Assembly: GCA_900199595.1 (NCBI GenBank)
Contig: FZRB01000011.1
Span: 62,001 to 126,000 of the forward strand
Origin: Lachnospiraceae bacterium
Lineage (GTDB): Bacteria; Bacillota; Clostridia; Lachnospirales; Lachnospiraceae
Direction of reading: 5' to 3'
Length of the DNA: 64,000 bases
Each line of letters starts with the position of its first letter. Position 1 is the stretch's first letter. Below are positions 1-8,841 of the stretch, in pieces. Made by a program: the position numbers and the translations under genes. The notes below the pieces were generated by a model. It was given only the letters and a program-made list of their open reading frames with translations, had not been told where the DNA came from and ran no database searches.

Positions 1-188
1 ATGATCTTAACTCAAATCTTGGAAATGAAGCTCCACAGATTAAGTACACAAAGAACTTTGGTACTTCTGCTACTAGTTTTGAGTGGGAGGTTTATGCTAA
101 TGCAGCAGGTAAGCCAATTATTGTTCTTAAACCAAATGCAGGTAGCAGTTTTGAGCTTCAGCCAGACATCGATGCATCATACAAGTAA
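1..188 (+). CDS. C-terminal end of a probable type IV pilin (partial)
   Basis: An open frame (codons from position 3) enters from the left edge and stops at TAA 186-188, giving the last 61 residues of a protein. The visible part is polar and contains EWEVYANAAGKP and a C-terminal region rich in Asn, Ser and Ala, as in globular ends of pilins. The N-terminus is outside the window, so the family is inferred mainly from the PilM/PilO and prepilin genes that follow. A strong hairpin lies 38 bases after the stop, so this gene probably ends its own transcript and could be the abundant major pilin. The overlapping ATG-initiated frame 1-204 is a shadow: it is leucine and methionine rich and unlike a real protein. 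Confidence 0.55.
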   Translation, partial: DLNSNLGNEAPQIKYTKNFGTSATSFEWEVYANAAGKPIIVLKPNAGSSFELQPDIDASYK

Positions 189-225
189 GATGTATTACAT
201 GTAGTTGATATAGTATAATAATATA

Positions 226-260
226 GGTAAGATTCTAAACTCGCCATTTAGAATCTTACC
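226..260 (+). terminator. Hairpin terminator after the pilin-like gene
   Basis: A perfect 14-bp stem (226-239 with 247-260) with a 7-base loop is followed by a short T-rich stretch (TTATTATA). It separates the upstream partial gene from the pilM operon. The weak T tract suggests partial read-through is possible. Confidence 0.7.
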
Positions 261-270
261 TTATTATAAG

Positions 271-297
271 AATTGCGCTTTGTAGCGCTTATATAAT
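271..297 (+). promoter_or_regulatory. Possible promoter of the pilM operon
   Basis: A perfect TATAAT lies at 292-297, just after the upstream terminator. No good -35 hexamer is at 17 bases; AATTGC at 271-276 is the nearest and gives a 15-base spacer. A small hairpin (GCGCT 275-279 with AGCGC 284-288) lies inside the spacer. Transcription from here would give a leader of about 170 bases before pilM. Confidence 0.35.
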
Positions 298-303
298 GTA
301 AAA

Positions 304-475
304 AATGTAACGAAAAAATGATCAGCGGTTTTTATTTCTTCCTTTACATAATTATTGTGCCTGGAACAACAATAATCTTAGTGCGGGATGCTTGTGTAAA
401 GGGGGTACAGCTGATCTGTAGAAAGGTTGTGAACCTTTAAATAGAAACTACTGATAAAATGAGGGAGGCTATAGA
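304..475 (+). other. Structured leader upstream of pilM, class unknown
   Basis: The 5' untranslated stretch before pilM has three consecutive hairpins: 351-358 with 369-376 (8 bp), TACAG 406-410 with CTGTA 416-420, and AAAGGTT 422-428 with AACCTTT 432-438. A purine-rich GAGGGAGG ribosome binding site follows. Pilus operons of Clostridia are often controlled by cyclic-di-GMP riboswitches, but I do not see the conserved cores of class I or II here. It could be a regulator-binding leader, an RNA of another class, or simply UTR. Confidence 0.3.
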
Positions 476-2074
476 ATGGCAAATAATAAAGTCTTATCAA
501 TAGACATTACTAATGAAAGTATAACTATTGTAGAGATCACCGCTTCACAGAAGAAGCAGACCTATATCCATAAGGTTCTTATCTTTGAGACGCCTGAGGA
601 TAGCTTTGAAGATGGTCAGATCAGAGATTTACAGCGTATAGCTACAGAGATCAGATCTCAGCTTAATGCTGCAGGAGTATCAAACAAGAATGCTATTTTT
701 GTTATGAACTCTACAAAGATTGTAAATAGAGAGGTTGTTATTCCTTTCGTTCCGGAGAAGAAGGTTGCTCCGCTTATTAATTCTAATGCTTCAGAGTACT
801 TCCCGGTTAATAATATCGAAGATTATGTAATAGCTAATACCGTACTTGAGTCATTTGTTGACGAAAATGGTGCTAAACAGCTTAGAGTTATGGCTGTTGC
901 TGCTCCTGAAACTATGGTAAGAAACTATTATGATCTTGCTCAGGCAGCTGGTCTTAAGGTTGTTAATATCGATTATATCGGTAATGCAATGCTTCAGCTT
1001 ATTAAGACTCAGACTACAGAGCAGTCTACTACAATGGTTATTCAGCTTGGATCAGAATCTACTGTACTTAATGTAGTTCATGGAGATAAGCTTTTACTTC
1101 AGAGAACTGTACCTTATGGTACAAATCCTGTTGTCAATGTTGTTATGCAGGAAAAGAATGTTGATGCTACAACAGCAATGACTATGCTTCAGAATGAAAG
1201 AATCATAACAGTTGATTTTGATGATAATGAAGCTACAGGGGCTTTCAGATATCTTATAAATAACATCGGACGTGTTATGGACTTCTATGCTTCAAAGAAT
1301 CCTGACAATCCGATAGATGATGTATTCCTTACAGGTGATGGAGCTCTTATAAGAGGAATAGATGGTCTTTTCAAGATACAGTTAAATGTTTCTACAAGAA
1401 TCATGGATAACCTCTACAATGTTAAGTTTGATCCATCTATAGATACAAGAATCTATAACCCTGTATACTTAATAGCTCCAATTGGTGGTGCTCTTAATCC
1501 TATGGGATTCCCTGTTGCTGGTGCTAAGGGTGGTGCAAAAGTATCAAGTGGCGGTGGTCTTGGACCATTTATTGCTATACTTGTTGTTTCTGCTCTTATA
1601 GCAGCTGGTGCTTCCTTCTACTTTATTAATCAATTAAATGTTTTAAACAATAAAAAAGCTTCTCTTGAAAGACAGATTGAGGAAAAACAGTATATCGAGC
1701 AGATAATTAATGAGAGAGATGCTGCAGAGGCCAGAGCTCTTGATGCAAAGGCTATGGATGATTCCACATATCAGCTTAATGAACAGGCTCTTGAATTTAT
1801 TGGAGAACTTGAGAGTAAGATTCCTTCAAACGTAGTTGTTCAGAGCTTTACTGCAAATGAGTCGTCTATAACTATACCATCTGTTGCACCAACTTATGAC
1901 GATATTGCTGATTTTATCATGCAGCTTAAGACTATTAAGTGCATAGATGATGTTTATGTATCAGGTGTTACTCTTAACACTACTGATGATGGAAATCAGT
2001 CTTATGCATTTACTGCAACTTGTGTATATAATAATCCTCATGCATCAACAGCGACTGATGCAGATGAAGAGTAG
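476..2074 (+). CDS. pilM: PilM-PilN fusion, type IV pilus assembly platform protein
   Basis: The protein has 532 residues. Residues 1 to about 345 look like the actin-like ATPase PilM (VLSIDITNESITIVEI near the start, later DDVFLTGDGALIRGI). A Gly-rich linker leads to one membrane segment at about 363-386. A coiled coil and a PilN-like periplasmic domain with SKIPSNVVVQSFTANES follow. PilM is normally cytoplasmic and about 350 residues, and binds the short cytoplasmic tail of a separate PilN; here both appear joined in one chain. The start is supported by GGGAGG 7-8 bases upstream. The next gene starts 14 bases after the stop and encodes a PilO-like partner, which fits an alignment subcomplex. 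No pilus ATPase or PilC is visible in the window, so those are probably further upstream. Confidence 0.85.
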   Translation: MANNKVLSIDITNESITIVEITASQKKQTYIHKVLIFETPEDSFEDGQIRDLQRIATEIRSQLNAAGVSNKNAIFVMNSTKIVNREVVIPFVPEKKVAPLINSNASEYFPVNNIEDYVIANTVLESFVDENGAKQLRVMAVAAPETMVRNYYDLAQAAGLKVVNIDYIGNAMLQLIKTQTTEQSTTMVIQLGSESTVLNVVHGDKLLLQRTVPYGTNPVVNVVMQEKNVDATTAMTMLQNERIITVDFDDNEATGAFRYLINNIGRVMDFYASKNPDNPIDDVFLTGDGALIRGIDGLFKIQLNVSTRIMDNLYNVKFDPSIDTRIYNPVYLIAPIGGALNPMGFPVAGAKGGAKVSSGGGLGPFIAILVVSALIAAGASFYFINQLNVLNNKKASLERQIEEKQYIEQIINERDAAEARALDAKAMDDSTYQLNEQALEFIGELESKIPSNVVVQSFTANESSITIPSVAPTYDDIADFIMQLKTIKCIDDVYVSGVTLNTTDDGNQSYAFTATCVYNNPHASTATDADEE

Positions 2075-2088
2075 GGAGGGGCATAGGT

Positions 2089-3216
2089 ATGAAAGATTCG
2101 GATAAGAAGATACTTATCGTGATTGCTGCAATTGGTATCTTAGTTGCTGCATTCATGCTGGTTATTAAACCAAAGAGACAAGAAATAAAGTCAGTTCAAA
2201 GCCAGATAATTGATCTTCAGGCAAGACTTGATGATCTTACAGCTAAGGAAGCGCAGAAAGATCAGTTTATTCAGGAAACAAAGGAATTCAATGAACAGTT
2301 TGATGAGATAGTTGCTAAATATCCTGCAGATCTCAATCAGGAATCAACAGTTATGTTTATGAAGGGTGTTGAAGAGGCTAATGAGTTTGTTAATGATTCT
2401 ATAGCTCTTCCTCGTGATACAGTATTTTATGTACTTGGTCAGGGCGAGATTTCAGCCAGAGATACAGTCGAAGTTGATGAAGAAGGAACTGAGCCTTATG
2501 TATGTAGTCAGGATGCTTATTCTATTGCATATAATGGTTCTTACAAAGGACTTAAGGATTATCTTGATTATATAGCAAATTATAAGTATAGAATGGCTAT
2601 ATCTTCTGTAGCTATTAACTATAATGCAGATGCTGCTAATCCTGTTGAAGAATGCGCTGGTAATATTATGCTTAATGCTTACGCAATTAGTGGACCGGAC
2701 AGAGTTGCTGATAAGCCAACTGTAAGCGTTAAGGAAGGTAAGGATAACATATTCTTTGGTGAGATCGGTGCTGCAGCAGGTGCTGCTGTTTCCTATGATT
2801 CAGATCAGGGAAATGGAATCGCTACAAATCATAACATAGTAATTCTTTTGAATAATGCTAATAATGATACTTCTTCAGGTATAATTGTTGCATCAAATGA
2901 GAGCAGTGAGGATACATATGTTTCTTCTTCTGCTAACAGTGTTCAGAATCTTGATATTCAGATTACTGAGGAAGATGGAAAGAAGTATATCACCTACTCT
3001 ATAGGTGCTGATTCTAAGAAATCAGAAATTCTTTCTTCAGATGTTACTATCTTTGTTAAGTCTTCAGCCAGAGTTGATTCTAATGACACAAACGGAGTTG
3101 ATGTAACTATTAATAACTCTACTGATTTAGGAGTATATATTAAGGTTTCAGATGATGATTCATCTAGTCCAAGATTTAATGTTAAATCAAAAACAGGAAC
3201 TGTTAAAGTTTATTAA
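2089..3216 (+). CDS. pilO: PilO-like type IV pilus inner membrane protein
   Basis: The 375-residue protein has a single N-terminal membrane segment (ILIVIAAIGILVAAFMLVI, about residues 8-26). A coiled coil (about 30-75) and a globular extracytoplasmic domain follow. This layout is that of PilO, the dimer partner of PilN in the alignment subcomplex. It is longer than usual PilO (about 200 residues): the last 160 residues form an extra Ser, Asp and Asn-rich beta-type region. GGGAGGGGC upstream of the ATG gives a good ribosome binding site, and the spacing to the PilM-PilN fusion shows co-transcription. The assignment rests on topology and context rather than on a strong motif. Confidence 0.7.
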   Translation: MKDSDKKILIVIAAIGILVAAFMLVIKPKRQEIKSVQSQIIDLQARLDDLTAKEAQKDQFIQETKEFNEQFDEIVAKYPADLNQESTVMFMKGVEEANEFVNDSIALPRDTVFYVLGQGEISARDTVEVDEEGTEPYVCSQDAYSIAYNGSYKGLKDYLDYIANYKYRMAISSVAINYNADAANPVEECAGNIMLNAYAISGPDRVADKPTVSVKEGKDNIFFGEIGAAAGAAVSYDSDQGNGIATNHNIVILLNNANNDTSSGIIVASNESSEDTYVSSSANSVQNLDIQITEEDGKKYITYSIGADSKKSEILSSDVTIFVKSSARVDSNDTNGVDVTINNSTDLGVYIKVSDDDSSSPRFNVKSKTGTVKVY

Positions 3217-3251
3217 TTACACGTATTCATAATGTGAGAATGGAGTGGTTG

Positions 3252-4901
3252 ATGATGTCTAAAAGAAATAACAAAGGTTTCAGCTTAATAGAACTTATTA
3301 TTGCTGTAGCTGTTTTGGCTCTTCTTGTATCACCAATCATTGCTCAGGTATTTCAGACAATACAGACAAGCTCAAGAGCTAAGGAAAGACAGTATGTAGT
3401 TGATAATGCTAACCTTGTTATTGAGTATTTTAAGGCTAATTCAATTAAAGATTTGACTTTTGACGGAGATAAGGGGGATGCTGTTACTATAAGCAGCCCC
3501 CCTGTATCTACGAAGGTAAATTGCGAGATCTTTGATGATTCTGGAGATACCGGCGTATCTGTGACTTATGATGTCACTGATTATGCACTTAGCAATGAAA
3601 CACTTGGTAGAGAGAACAATGTATATAGTCGTACAGTATCGATGGACAACTTAAGCAATAAACTTATGGAAAAAGGATATGACATGCGATATGATGTTGC
3701 ATCCGGTGAAGAAGGTGAACTTGAGTTAACTTCGGATAATACTGCTGTTAAGTATGATTCAAATAATCATATAGTTGCTGTACTTGCAAAAGTCAGAACT
3801 GAAAATTACATTGATCCTAACGAGGCTTCATTGGGTAATATCCAGGATATAGACGCAACAAAGATGGCAATTATAAAAGGAAATGCTATTGAGATGGACT
3901 TCCAGTTCCAGAAGAGCTTTGTTGGTAAGCTTGTCAATATCGTTTCTAAAAAGAAAAAGCAGTTAATCGCAAATGGAACTTATGATTATTATTCTGATAC
4001 TAATAACTTAAATGAAGCTTTTGATAGTATCAGACAGAATAATGATTTCTATAGATTAATTAAGCTTTCAGTTACTGCAAAAGAAGATGGCGGGGAGCCA
4101 GCATATTATGTAGTAAGATGTGATGTTTTCTATAAAGCTCAGTATACATTCCTTGATGACAGTTATAATGATGATTTCAGTTTTACTGTTTTCAATCAGA
4201 AGTTCTATACTGATGAATCTCCGGATGTATTCTTTATATATGAGCCGTTCATTAAGAAAACAGATGCAAATTACAGATCTTATGCAGCTAACGATTATAT
4301 AAGAGTTGTCAGTGATGATTATACTTCCGGAGCTAATGGTAAAGATCCTTCCAAGGTTTATCTTATAAAGGCTGATTCAACATGGGCTGAGAAGATAGTA
4401 GAAGGAAGAGCGATTGATGCGTCTGTTGCTGCAAAGGAAGCTGATCAGTACTTTAATTATTATCTGACAGAATCTGATGGTACAGGAGTACCGGTAAATA
4501 TTAATATATCTCAGATTGGAGATACTGTTTCTCCAACTCTTCCGTTACAGATAATTACCAATATTTCTTATATGAATGATGGTGGTAATAGAACTATCAA
4601 TAGTGATTACAGGTCGACTTCGGCATATCAGTTTACCACTAATGTTCCTACTGATTCGTTTATTCCTTCAATGGATCTTGGATTAAATCAAACATGTTAT
4701 GCTTATCCAGGTGGAGATAGTGATATTCATGGTATTGAAGAAATCACTTATCCTGATGGTTCTACAAAACAGGCTATTACTTATCCTTTGGATGATAAAC
4801 GTACAGAAGGCAGACTTTATTCTATTACCGTAAGATATGATAATACTACAAGACCTACTGATGCTACTTTATATTTTACCGGTGCAAAGGGGGCTGATTA
4901 A
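3252..4901 (+). CDS. Prepilin-like minor subunit, GspJ-like, 549 residues
   Basis: The N-terminus carries a class III prepilin signal: a short basic leader, then NNKG, cleavage after Gly9, and FSLIE with Glu at mature position +5. A hydrophobic helix of about 20 residues (IIAVAVLALLVSPIIAQVF) follows. The C-terminal ectodomain of about 500 residues is far larger than standard pseudopilins. I chose ATG 3252 because GGAG at 3242-3245 is 6 bases upstream; the in-frame GTG 3234 and ATG 3240 lie on or before this site, and ATG 3255 is also possible. It should be processed by a prepilin peptidase and enter the pilus as a minor subunit. The stop lies directly before the TTG start of the next gene. 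Confidence 0.8.
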   Translation: MMSKRNNKGFSLIELIIAVAVLALLVSPIIAQVFQTIQTSSRAKERQYVVDNANLVIEYFKANSIKDLTFDGDKGDAVTISSPPVSTKVNCEIFDDSGDTGVSVTYDVTDYALSNETLGRENNVYSRTVSMDNLSNKLMEKGYDMRYDVASGEEGELELTSDNTAVKYDSNNHIVAVLAKVRTENYIDPNEASLGNIQDIDATKMAIIKGNAIEMDFQFQKSFVGKLVNIVSKKKKQLIANGTYDYYSDTNNLNEAFDSIRQNNDFYRLIKLSVTAKEDGGEPAYYVVRCDVFYKAQYTFLDDSYNDDFSFTVFNQKFYTDESPDVFFIYEPFIKKTDANYRSYAANDYIRVVSDDYTSGANGKDPSKVYLIKADSTWAEKIVEGRAIDASVAAKEADQYFNYYLTESDGTGVPVNINISQIGDTVSPTLPLQIITNISYMNDGGNRTINSDYRSTSAYQFTTNVPTDSFIPSMDLGLNQTCYAYPGGDSDIHGIEEITYPDGSTKQAITYPLDDKRTEGRLYSITVRYDNTTRPTDATLYFTGAKGAD

Positions 4902-4902
4902 T

Positions 4903-7900
4903 TTGAAAACGATTTTTAATAAAATTAAAAATAGAATCAAAAATAACGGTTCTGGTCTTGTACTTGTAATTGTTGCATTAGGATTCGTTGGTATACTTAC
5001 AGGTGCTTTACTTACAGCTGTTGGTTATGTATATAAATTAAAGCTGTATGATTATAATGCAAAGAGTAATTTCTACTATCTTGAGCAGGCTATGGATGAG
5101 ATATATGCCGGCGTAGGTAGTCAGACAATGCTTGATATGCAGGAAGCATATGAGGAAACAAGAGAGAATATCATCAGTTATGATGTTGAAAAGAAAACAT
5201 ATATAAGTGATGATGATGATGTAGCTAATAAAAAGTTCAAAGATTTTTTCATGAAAAAGCTTACTTCCAGTACTTTTTATGCTATACAATATGATGATTC
5301 TGTAACACCTCCTCAGGTAGATGAGAATGCAGGAATAGTTAAAGCTATGAAGGGAATGATTTCTAATTCTTCTGTTAAGCTTGTTCCTGATAAGATGAGA
5401 ATTGTAAAGCTTGATCAGAATGGCGAGGTATATCGTGGTTCTACAGGTCAGGTTTTATCTAAGATTGTTATTAAGGATGTTACATTAAAAAGAACGGCTG
5501 AGTATAATCGTTCACAGGCAAAAGGAACATTTACTCAGACTATATCTTCAGATATAGAGATTTCCAGACCGGATTTTTATGTATCCTTTGATACATCAAA
5601 TTATGATTCTGATAATCTTTTTAGTTATTGTTTAGTAGCTGATTCAGGTGTTGAGATTAATGAGAATCCTGGTCAGATACTTACAATTAATGGTAATGTA
5701 TATGCTGCATCTGACTTTTATAACAAGACTTATAATAAATATGATGCTACTTCAGAAGGCCTTATTACAGAAGATGAATTTGAATTAACCGTAAAGGATT
5801 CAGATGGTAATGTTGTAAAGGATTCTGAAGGAAATGATGTTGTTAGAAAGTATAAGATGAATAAAGTTTCAAATTATACTTATGTGAATAGTGGTAGCAC
5901 AACCTTAAGAAATTCCTATAAGGAAGCTAAGGTTCCTAGTACAGATGGATATCTGTATGATGGATATGATGATAATAGTAAATATTCAGGTTTTTACATC
6001 GATGGTTCAAATGTCAATGTAATTGCAAATTACTTTGTTGTACCTGGTTCTATATCAGTTATGAATTCCGGTGATCTGTCTGTATATGGTCTTAACAATT
6101 CAACTATTGTTGAATCAAATGTATGGGCTGATGAGCTTGTTCTTGCCGGATATTCTTCAGAAGATGCTAATGGTAATAAGGTTGGTTCTTCTGCTACTAT
6201 AAACGCTAACTTATTCGTAAAGGATGATACACAGCTTGAGGCTGATTATTCAAAGTTTAAACTGAATGGTGGTTACTATGGTTATAGTAACAAAAATACA
6301 TCAGATAAGCGTGTATTTGTTCCTACAACAAAGAAGGATAAAAATAATTCCTACAATATATTCCAGCAGGTAACCAAGGATGGTGATGTTGAGAATAGAG
6401 GACACTATAACAGTAGTGCTATTGTTGTTAACTCAAAACATTCTGCTATAGATCTTACCACTACGAGAACACTTTATATAGCTGGTAGATCTTATATAGA
6501 GATGTCCAGACAAAAAGCTGATTCAGGTAGTGATGTAAATAAGACTTACACCGATGTTGACGGTATTGATTTTACAGCAAATGGAAAGCATTATACATAT
6601 GAATATGATGCTACTACTAATGACTATAAAACTGGTGAGTCTATATCTATTAAGAGTTCTCAGATTGCTTATAAGCCTCAGGGTGCTCCAAAGCCTGTAA
6701 ACGAGTATGGTGTTTTAATGCATAATGAAGCTCAGGCTGATCATTTTGTATGTGATATACCATCTGCTCTTGGTTCTTCCGCACTCTTTAAAAAGTATTT
6801 TGGAAGAAATGAAGCTGGTAATACTGTTGCAATCATTGGTAATATCCCTGTTATTTATAGAAATGAAGAAGTAAATAGAACAGATGGTACTACTAAGAGA
6901 GAAAAGATGTATTATATCGACTTCGATTATGTAGCTGATAAAGAGTTATATGATGATACTCGTATCAGCTTCCCAACTGGTGTTAATAAAGCAGATTATC
7001 TCAGAGCTTTATTTATTAAAGATTATTTTGATTATATAAATTATGTAGATATCTATAATGATACCGGTGTATATGGTGGAACAGCTATCTATACATATGT
7101 TCTTAATAATACTGATACAGACAATCTTGAAGATGATGACCTGCTAGATTTATTAAATGACGTAACATATTATGAAGATTATCTCGCAGGTGAGATAGCT
7201 CTTGCAGAACAGGATTCTAGTGTTTCATCCTACACAAGTGGTGTGCTTACTAATACAGGTAATTCTATAAAGAAGGTTGATGATGAGAATAAGTATATAG
7301 CTGATCTCGTTGGAACTACTGAAAAAGCTGATTTCAATGTAATTACTTCTCAGGAAAGTACACTTCAGTTTAAAGAAGCAACAGCTGCAGATTTCAATAA
7401 GATATATGATATTAGTTTATTAGGTGCTAGTTCTACATCTCGTAATACTGCATCCATAGCTAATGCTGAAGAGTTTACCAAAGCATTCCAGAAGCATTAT
7501 AATTATATCAAGTGGTCACTTGGTGATCTTGATGAAGCATCTGATGAAGCAGTTTTGGTTGATGAAATAGTTACTAAGAATGGTGAAGGTTCACTTACAC
7601 CTATTAACAGATTTATGAATTTTGATTACATAACTGATAATGATAGTCTTATGGGTGCTACTCCAGAAGCTACTGAAATCAATCCTCAGAATCTGGATCT
7701 TGGTACTTATAAAGTTTGGGTTTCTAACGGTGATGTTGAAATTACTGCAGAAGATATAGATAATCACTCAATTACAGGTATGATAATTGCAAAGGGTGAT
7801 GTATATTTCAAGACAGAAGCAGAGCTTAAAGATTCTCATCCTACATTAAGTGATAGTGAAATCAAAGATATGGTAGTAAACAGCTTTAACGGTATTATTA

Positions 7901-8220
7901 TTACCGGTGGTAAAGTATATGTTAACAATGATGTTACAAGTATAAGTGCTACTGATCTTTGTAAGAATATTATTAATTCATGTGTCACAGTTGCTTCTCA
8001 TGCAAATGATGAAAATCCTGATAATGATCCTGCTATTACAGCACTTAAATGGCAGGGTAGCAGAGCAGCCAGAGTTCTTTCACTTTTCAAGTCTTATGAA
8101 AGTCTTAGTAAAGAAGCTTTGGATGCTGAACCTGAAGGTGATGTAGATACAAAGAGTATAACAAATATTGATTATTCTGATGTTATTAGATATAACAACT
8201 GGATGAGAAATGTAGATTAG
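4903..8220 (+). CDS. Giant PilX/GspK-like minor pilin, 1105 residues
   Basis: The N-terminus is basic, then NNGSG, then a hydrophobic helix LVLVIVALGFVGILTGALL. This resembles PilX/GspK-type pilins, which lack the conserved Glu at +5, and that residue is absent here. GspK-type subunits cap the tip of pseudopili. The ectodomain is about 1060 residues, rich in Asp, Asn, Tyr, Ser and Thr, with beta-helix-like text (GDVEITAEDIDNHSITGMIIAKGDVYF is broken here only for description) and a bactofilin-like flavour near 380-450. The upstream ATG 4837 would overlap the previous gene by 65 bases, so I chose TTG 4903, preceded by a run AGGGGG at about 4888-4893. Function as a tip or adhesive subunit is inferred. 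Confidence 0.65.
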   Translation: MKTIFNKIKNRIKNNGSGLVLVIVALGFVGILTGALLTAVGYVYKLKLYDYNAKSNFYYLEQAMDEIYAGVGSQTMLDMQEAYEETRENIISYDVEKKTYISDDDDVANKKFKDFFMKKLTSSTFYAIQYDDSVTPPQVDENAGIVKAMKGMISNSSVKLVPDKMRIVKLDQNGEVYRGSTGQVLSKIVIKDVTLKRTAEYNRSQAKGTFTQTISSDIEISRPDFYVSFDTSNYDSDNLFSYCLVADSGVEINENPGQILTINGNVYAASDFYNKTYNKYDATSEGLITEDEFELTVKDSDGNVVKDSEGNDVVRKYKMNKVSNYTYVNSGSTTLRNSYKEAKVPSTDGYLYDGYDDNSKYSGFYIDGSNVNVIANYFVVPGSISVMNSGDLSVYGLNNSTIVESNVWADELVLAGYSSEDANGNKVGSSATINANLFVKDDTQLEADYSKFKLNGGYYGYSNKNTSDKRVFVPTTKKDKNNSYNIFQQVTKDGDVENRGHYNSSAIVVNSKHSAIDLTTTRTLYIAGRSYIEMSRQKADSGSDVNKTYTDVDGIDFTANGKHYTYEYDATTNDYKTGESISIKSSQIAYKPQGAPKPVNEYGVLMHNEAQADHFVCDIPSALGSSALFKKYFGRNEAGNTVAIIGNIPVIYRNEEVNRTDGTTKREKMYYIDFDYVADKELYDDTRISFPTGVNKADYLRALFIKDYFDYINYVDIYNDTGVYGGTAIYTYVLNNTDTDNLEDDDLLDLLNDVTYYEDYLAGEIALAEQDSSVSSYTSGVLTNTGNSIKKVDDENKYIADLVGTTEKADFNVITSQESTLQFKEATAADFNKIYDISLLGASSTSRNTASIANAEEFTKAFQKHYNYIKWSLGDLDEASDEAVLVDEIVTKNGEGSLTPINRFMNFDYITDNDSLMGATPEATEINPQNLDLGTYKVWVSNGDVEITAEDIDNHSITGMIIAKGDVYFKTEAELKDSHPTLSDSEIKDMVVNSFNGIIITGGKVYVNNDVTSISATDLCKNIINSCVTVASHANDENPDNDPAITALKWQGSRAARVLSLFKSYESLSKEALDAEPEGDVDTKSITNIDYSDVIRYNNWMRNVD

Positions 8221-8230
8221 GGGCGGTTGT

Positions 8231-8830
8231 ATGAAAAAATCTGTTTTCAAGGATTATAGTGGATATTCATTAATTGAAATGATAATTGTTATTGCAATAA
8301 TAGCCGTTACGGCAACTATGTCTTTAGTTTCTTTGACAATAATAAATTCTGCCAGAGCTAAAGATGCTGCAATAAAGTTTGATTCTGAGGTTGCTGAGCT
8401 TATTCAGAAGAATAAAAATATGACTCCGGGAGCGTCAGGGGATGGAAAGTATGGTTTGATGCTTTACTTTGATCCAACTGATGATAAGCTTAAGATGTCT
8501 CATCTTAGCTGTGAGCTTGACTCGGGTGATTATGTTTTTAGAGATGATGGCTCAGGATACCCTATATTCGATGAAACTTCTGAAATATCCAAGAGGGTTG
8601 ATGTAGAGTTTGATGGAACATATACCAGCTTCTTGCCTGGAAGTGCAGTTGAGTTTGATAGAACTTCGTTTAGACCATCTAATCCTAATGGAACAGGTGC
8701 TATATGTATTATGTTCGATAAACAGGGACATTGTATATCTGGATATGGTAAATATAGTTTTAAGAAAGTAAATGGTAATACTGTTTCAACAGTAACTATT
8801 AAACAAAATGGAAGCCATGAAGTTAGGTAG
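8231..8830 (+). CDS. Prepilin-like minor subunit, GspH-like, 199 residues
   Basis: A type IV prepilin signal is clear: MKKSVFKDYSG, cleavage after Gly11, then YSLIE with Glu at +5 and a hydrophobic helix MIIVIAIIAVTATMSLVSL. The size (199 residues) fits GspH/FimT-like minor pilins. It sits 10 bases after the giant GspK-like gene with a GGGGCGG ribosome binding site, so it is in the same operon. In type II secretion and type IV pili the H, I, J and K subunits form the initiation complex at the filament tip; this gene probably provides the H-like member. Confidence 0.8.
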   Translation: MKKSVFKDYSGYSLIEMIIVIAIIAVTATMSLVSLTIINSARAKDAAIKFDSEVAELIQKNKNMTPGASGDGKYGLMLYFDPTDDKLKMSHLSCELDSGDYVFRDDGSGYPIFDETSEISKRVDVEFDGTYTSFLPGSAVEFDRTSFRPSNPNGTGAICIMFDKQGHCISGYGKYSFKKVNGNTVSTVTIKQNGSHEVR

Positions 8831-8841
8831 AGAGGAGTGGT

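Noticed and set aside
1-204. 67-residue ATG-initiated ORF at the left edge
   Set aside because: It is Leu/Met-rich and out of frame with the open reading frame that enters the window and stops at 188, which has normal protein composition.
300-475. Cyclic-di-GMP riboswitch or hammerhead ribozyme before pilM
   Set aside because: The conserved cores of the class I and II switches are not present, and CTGATCT does not match the hammerhead CUGANGA core.
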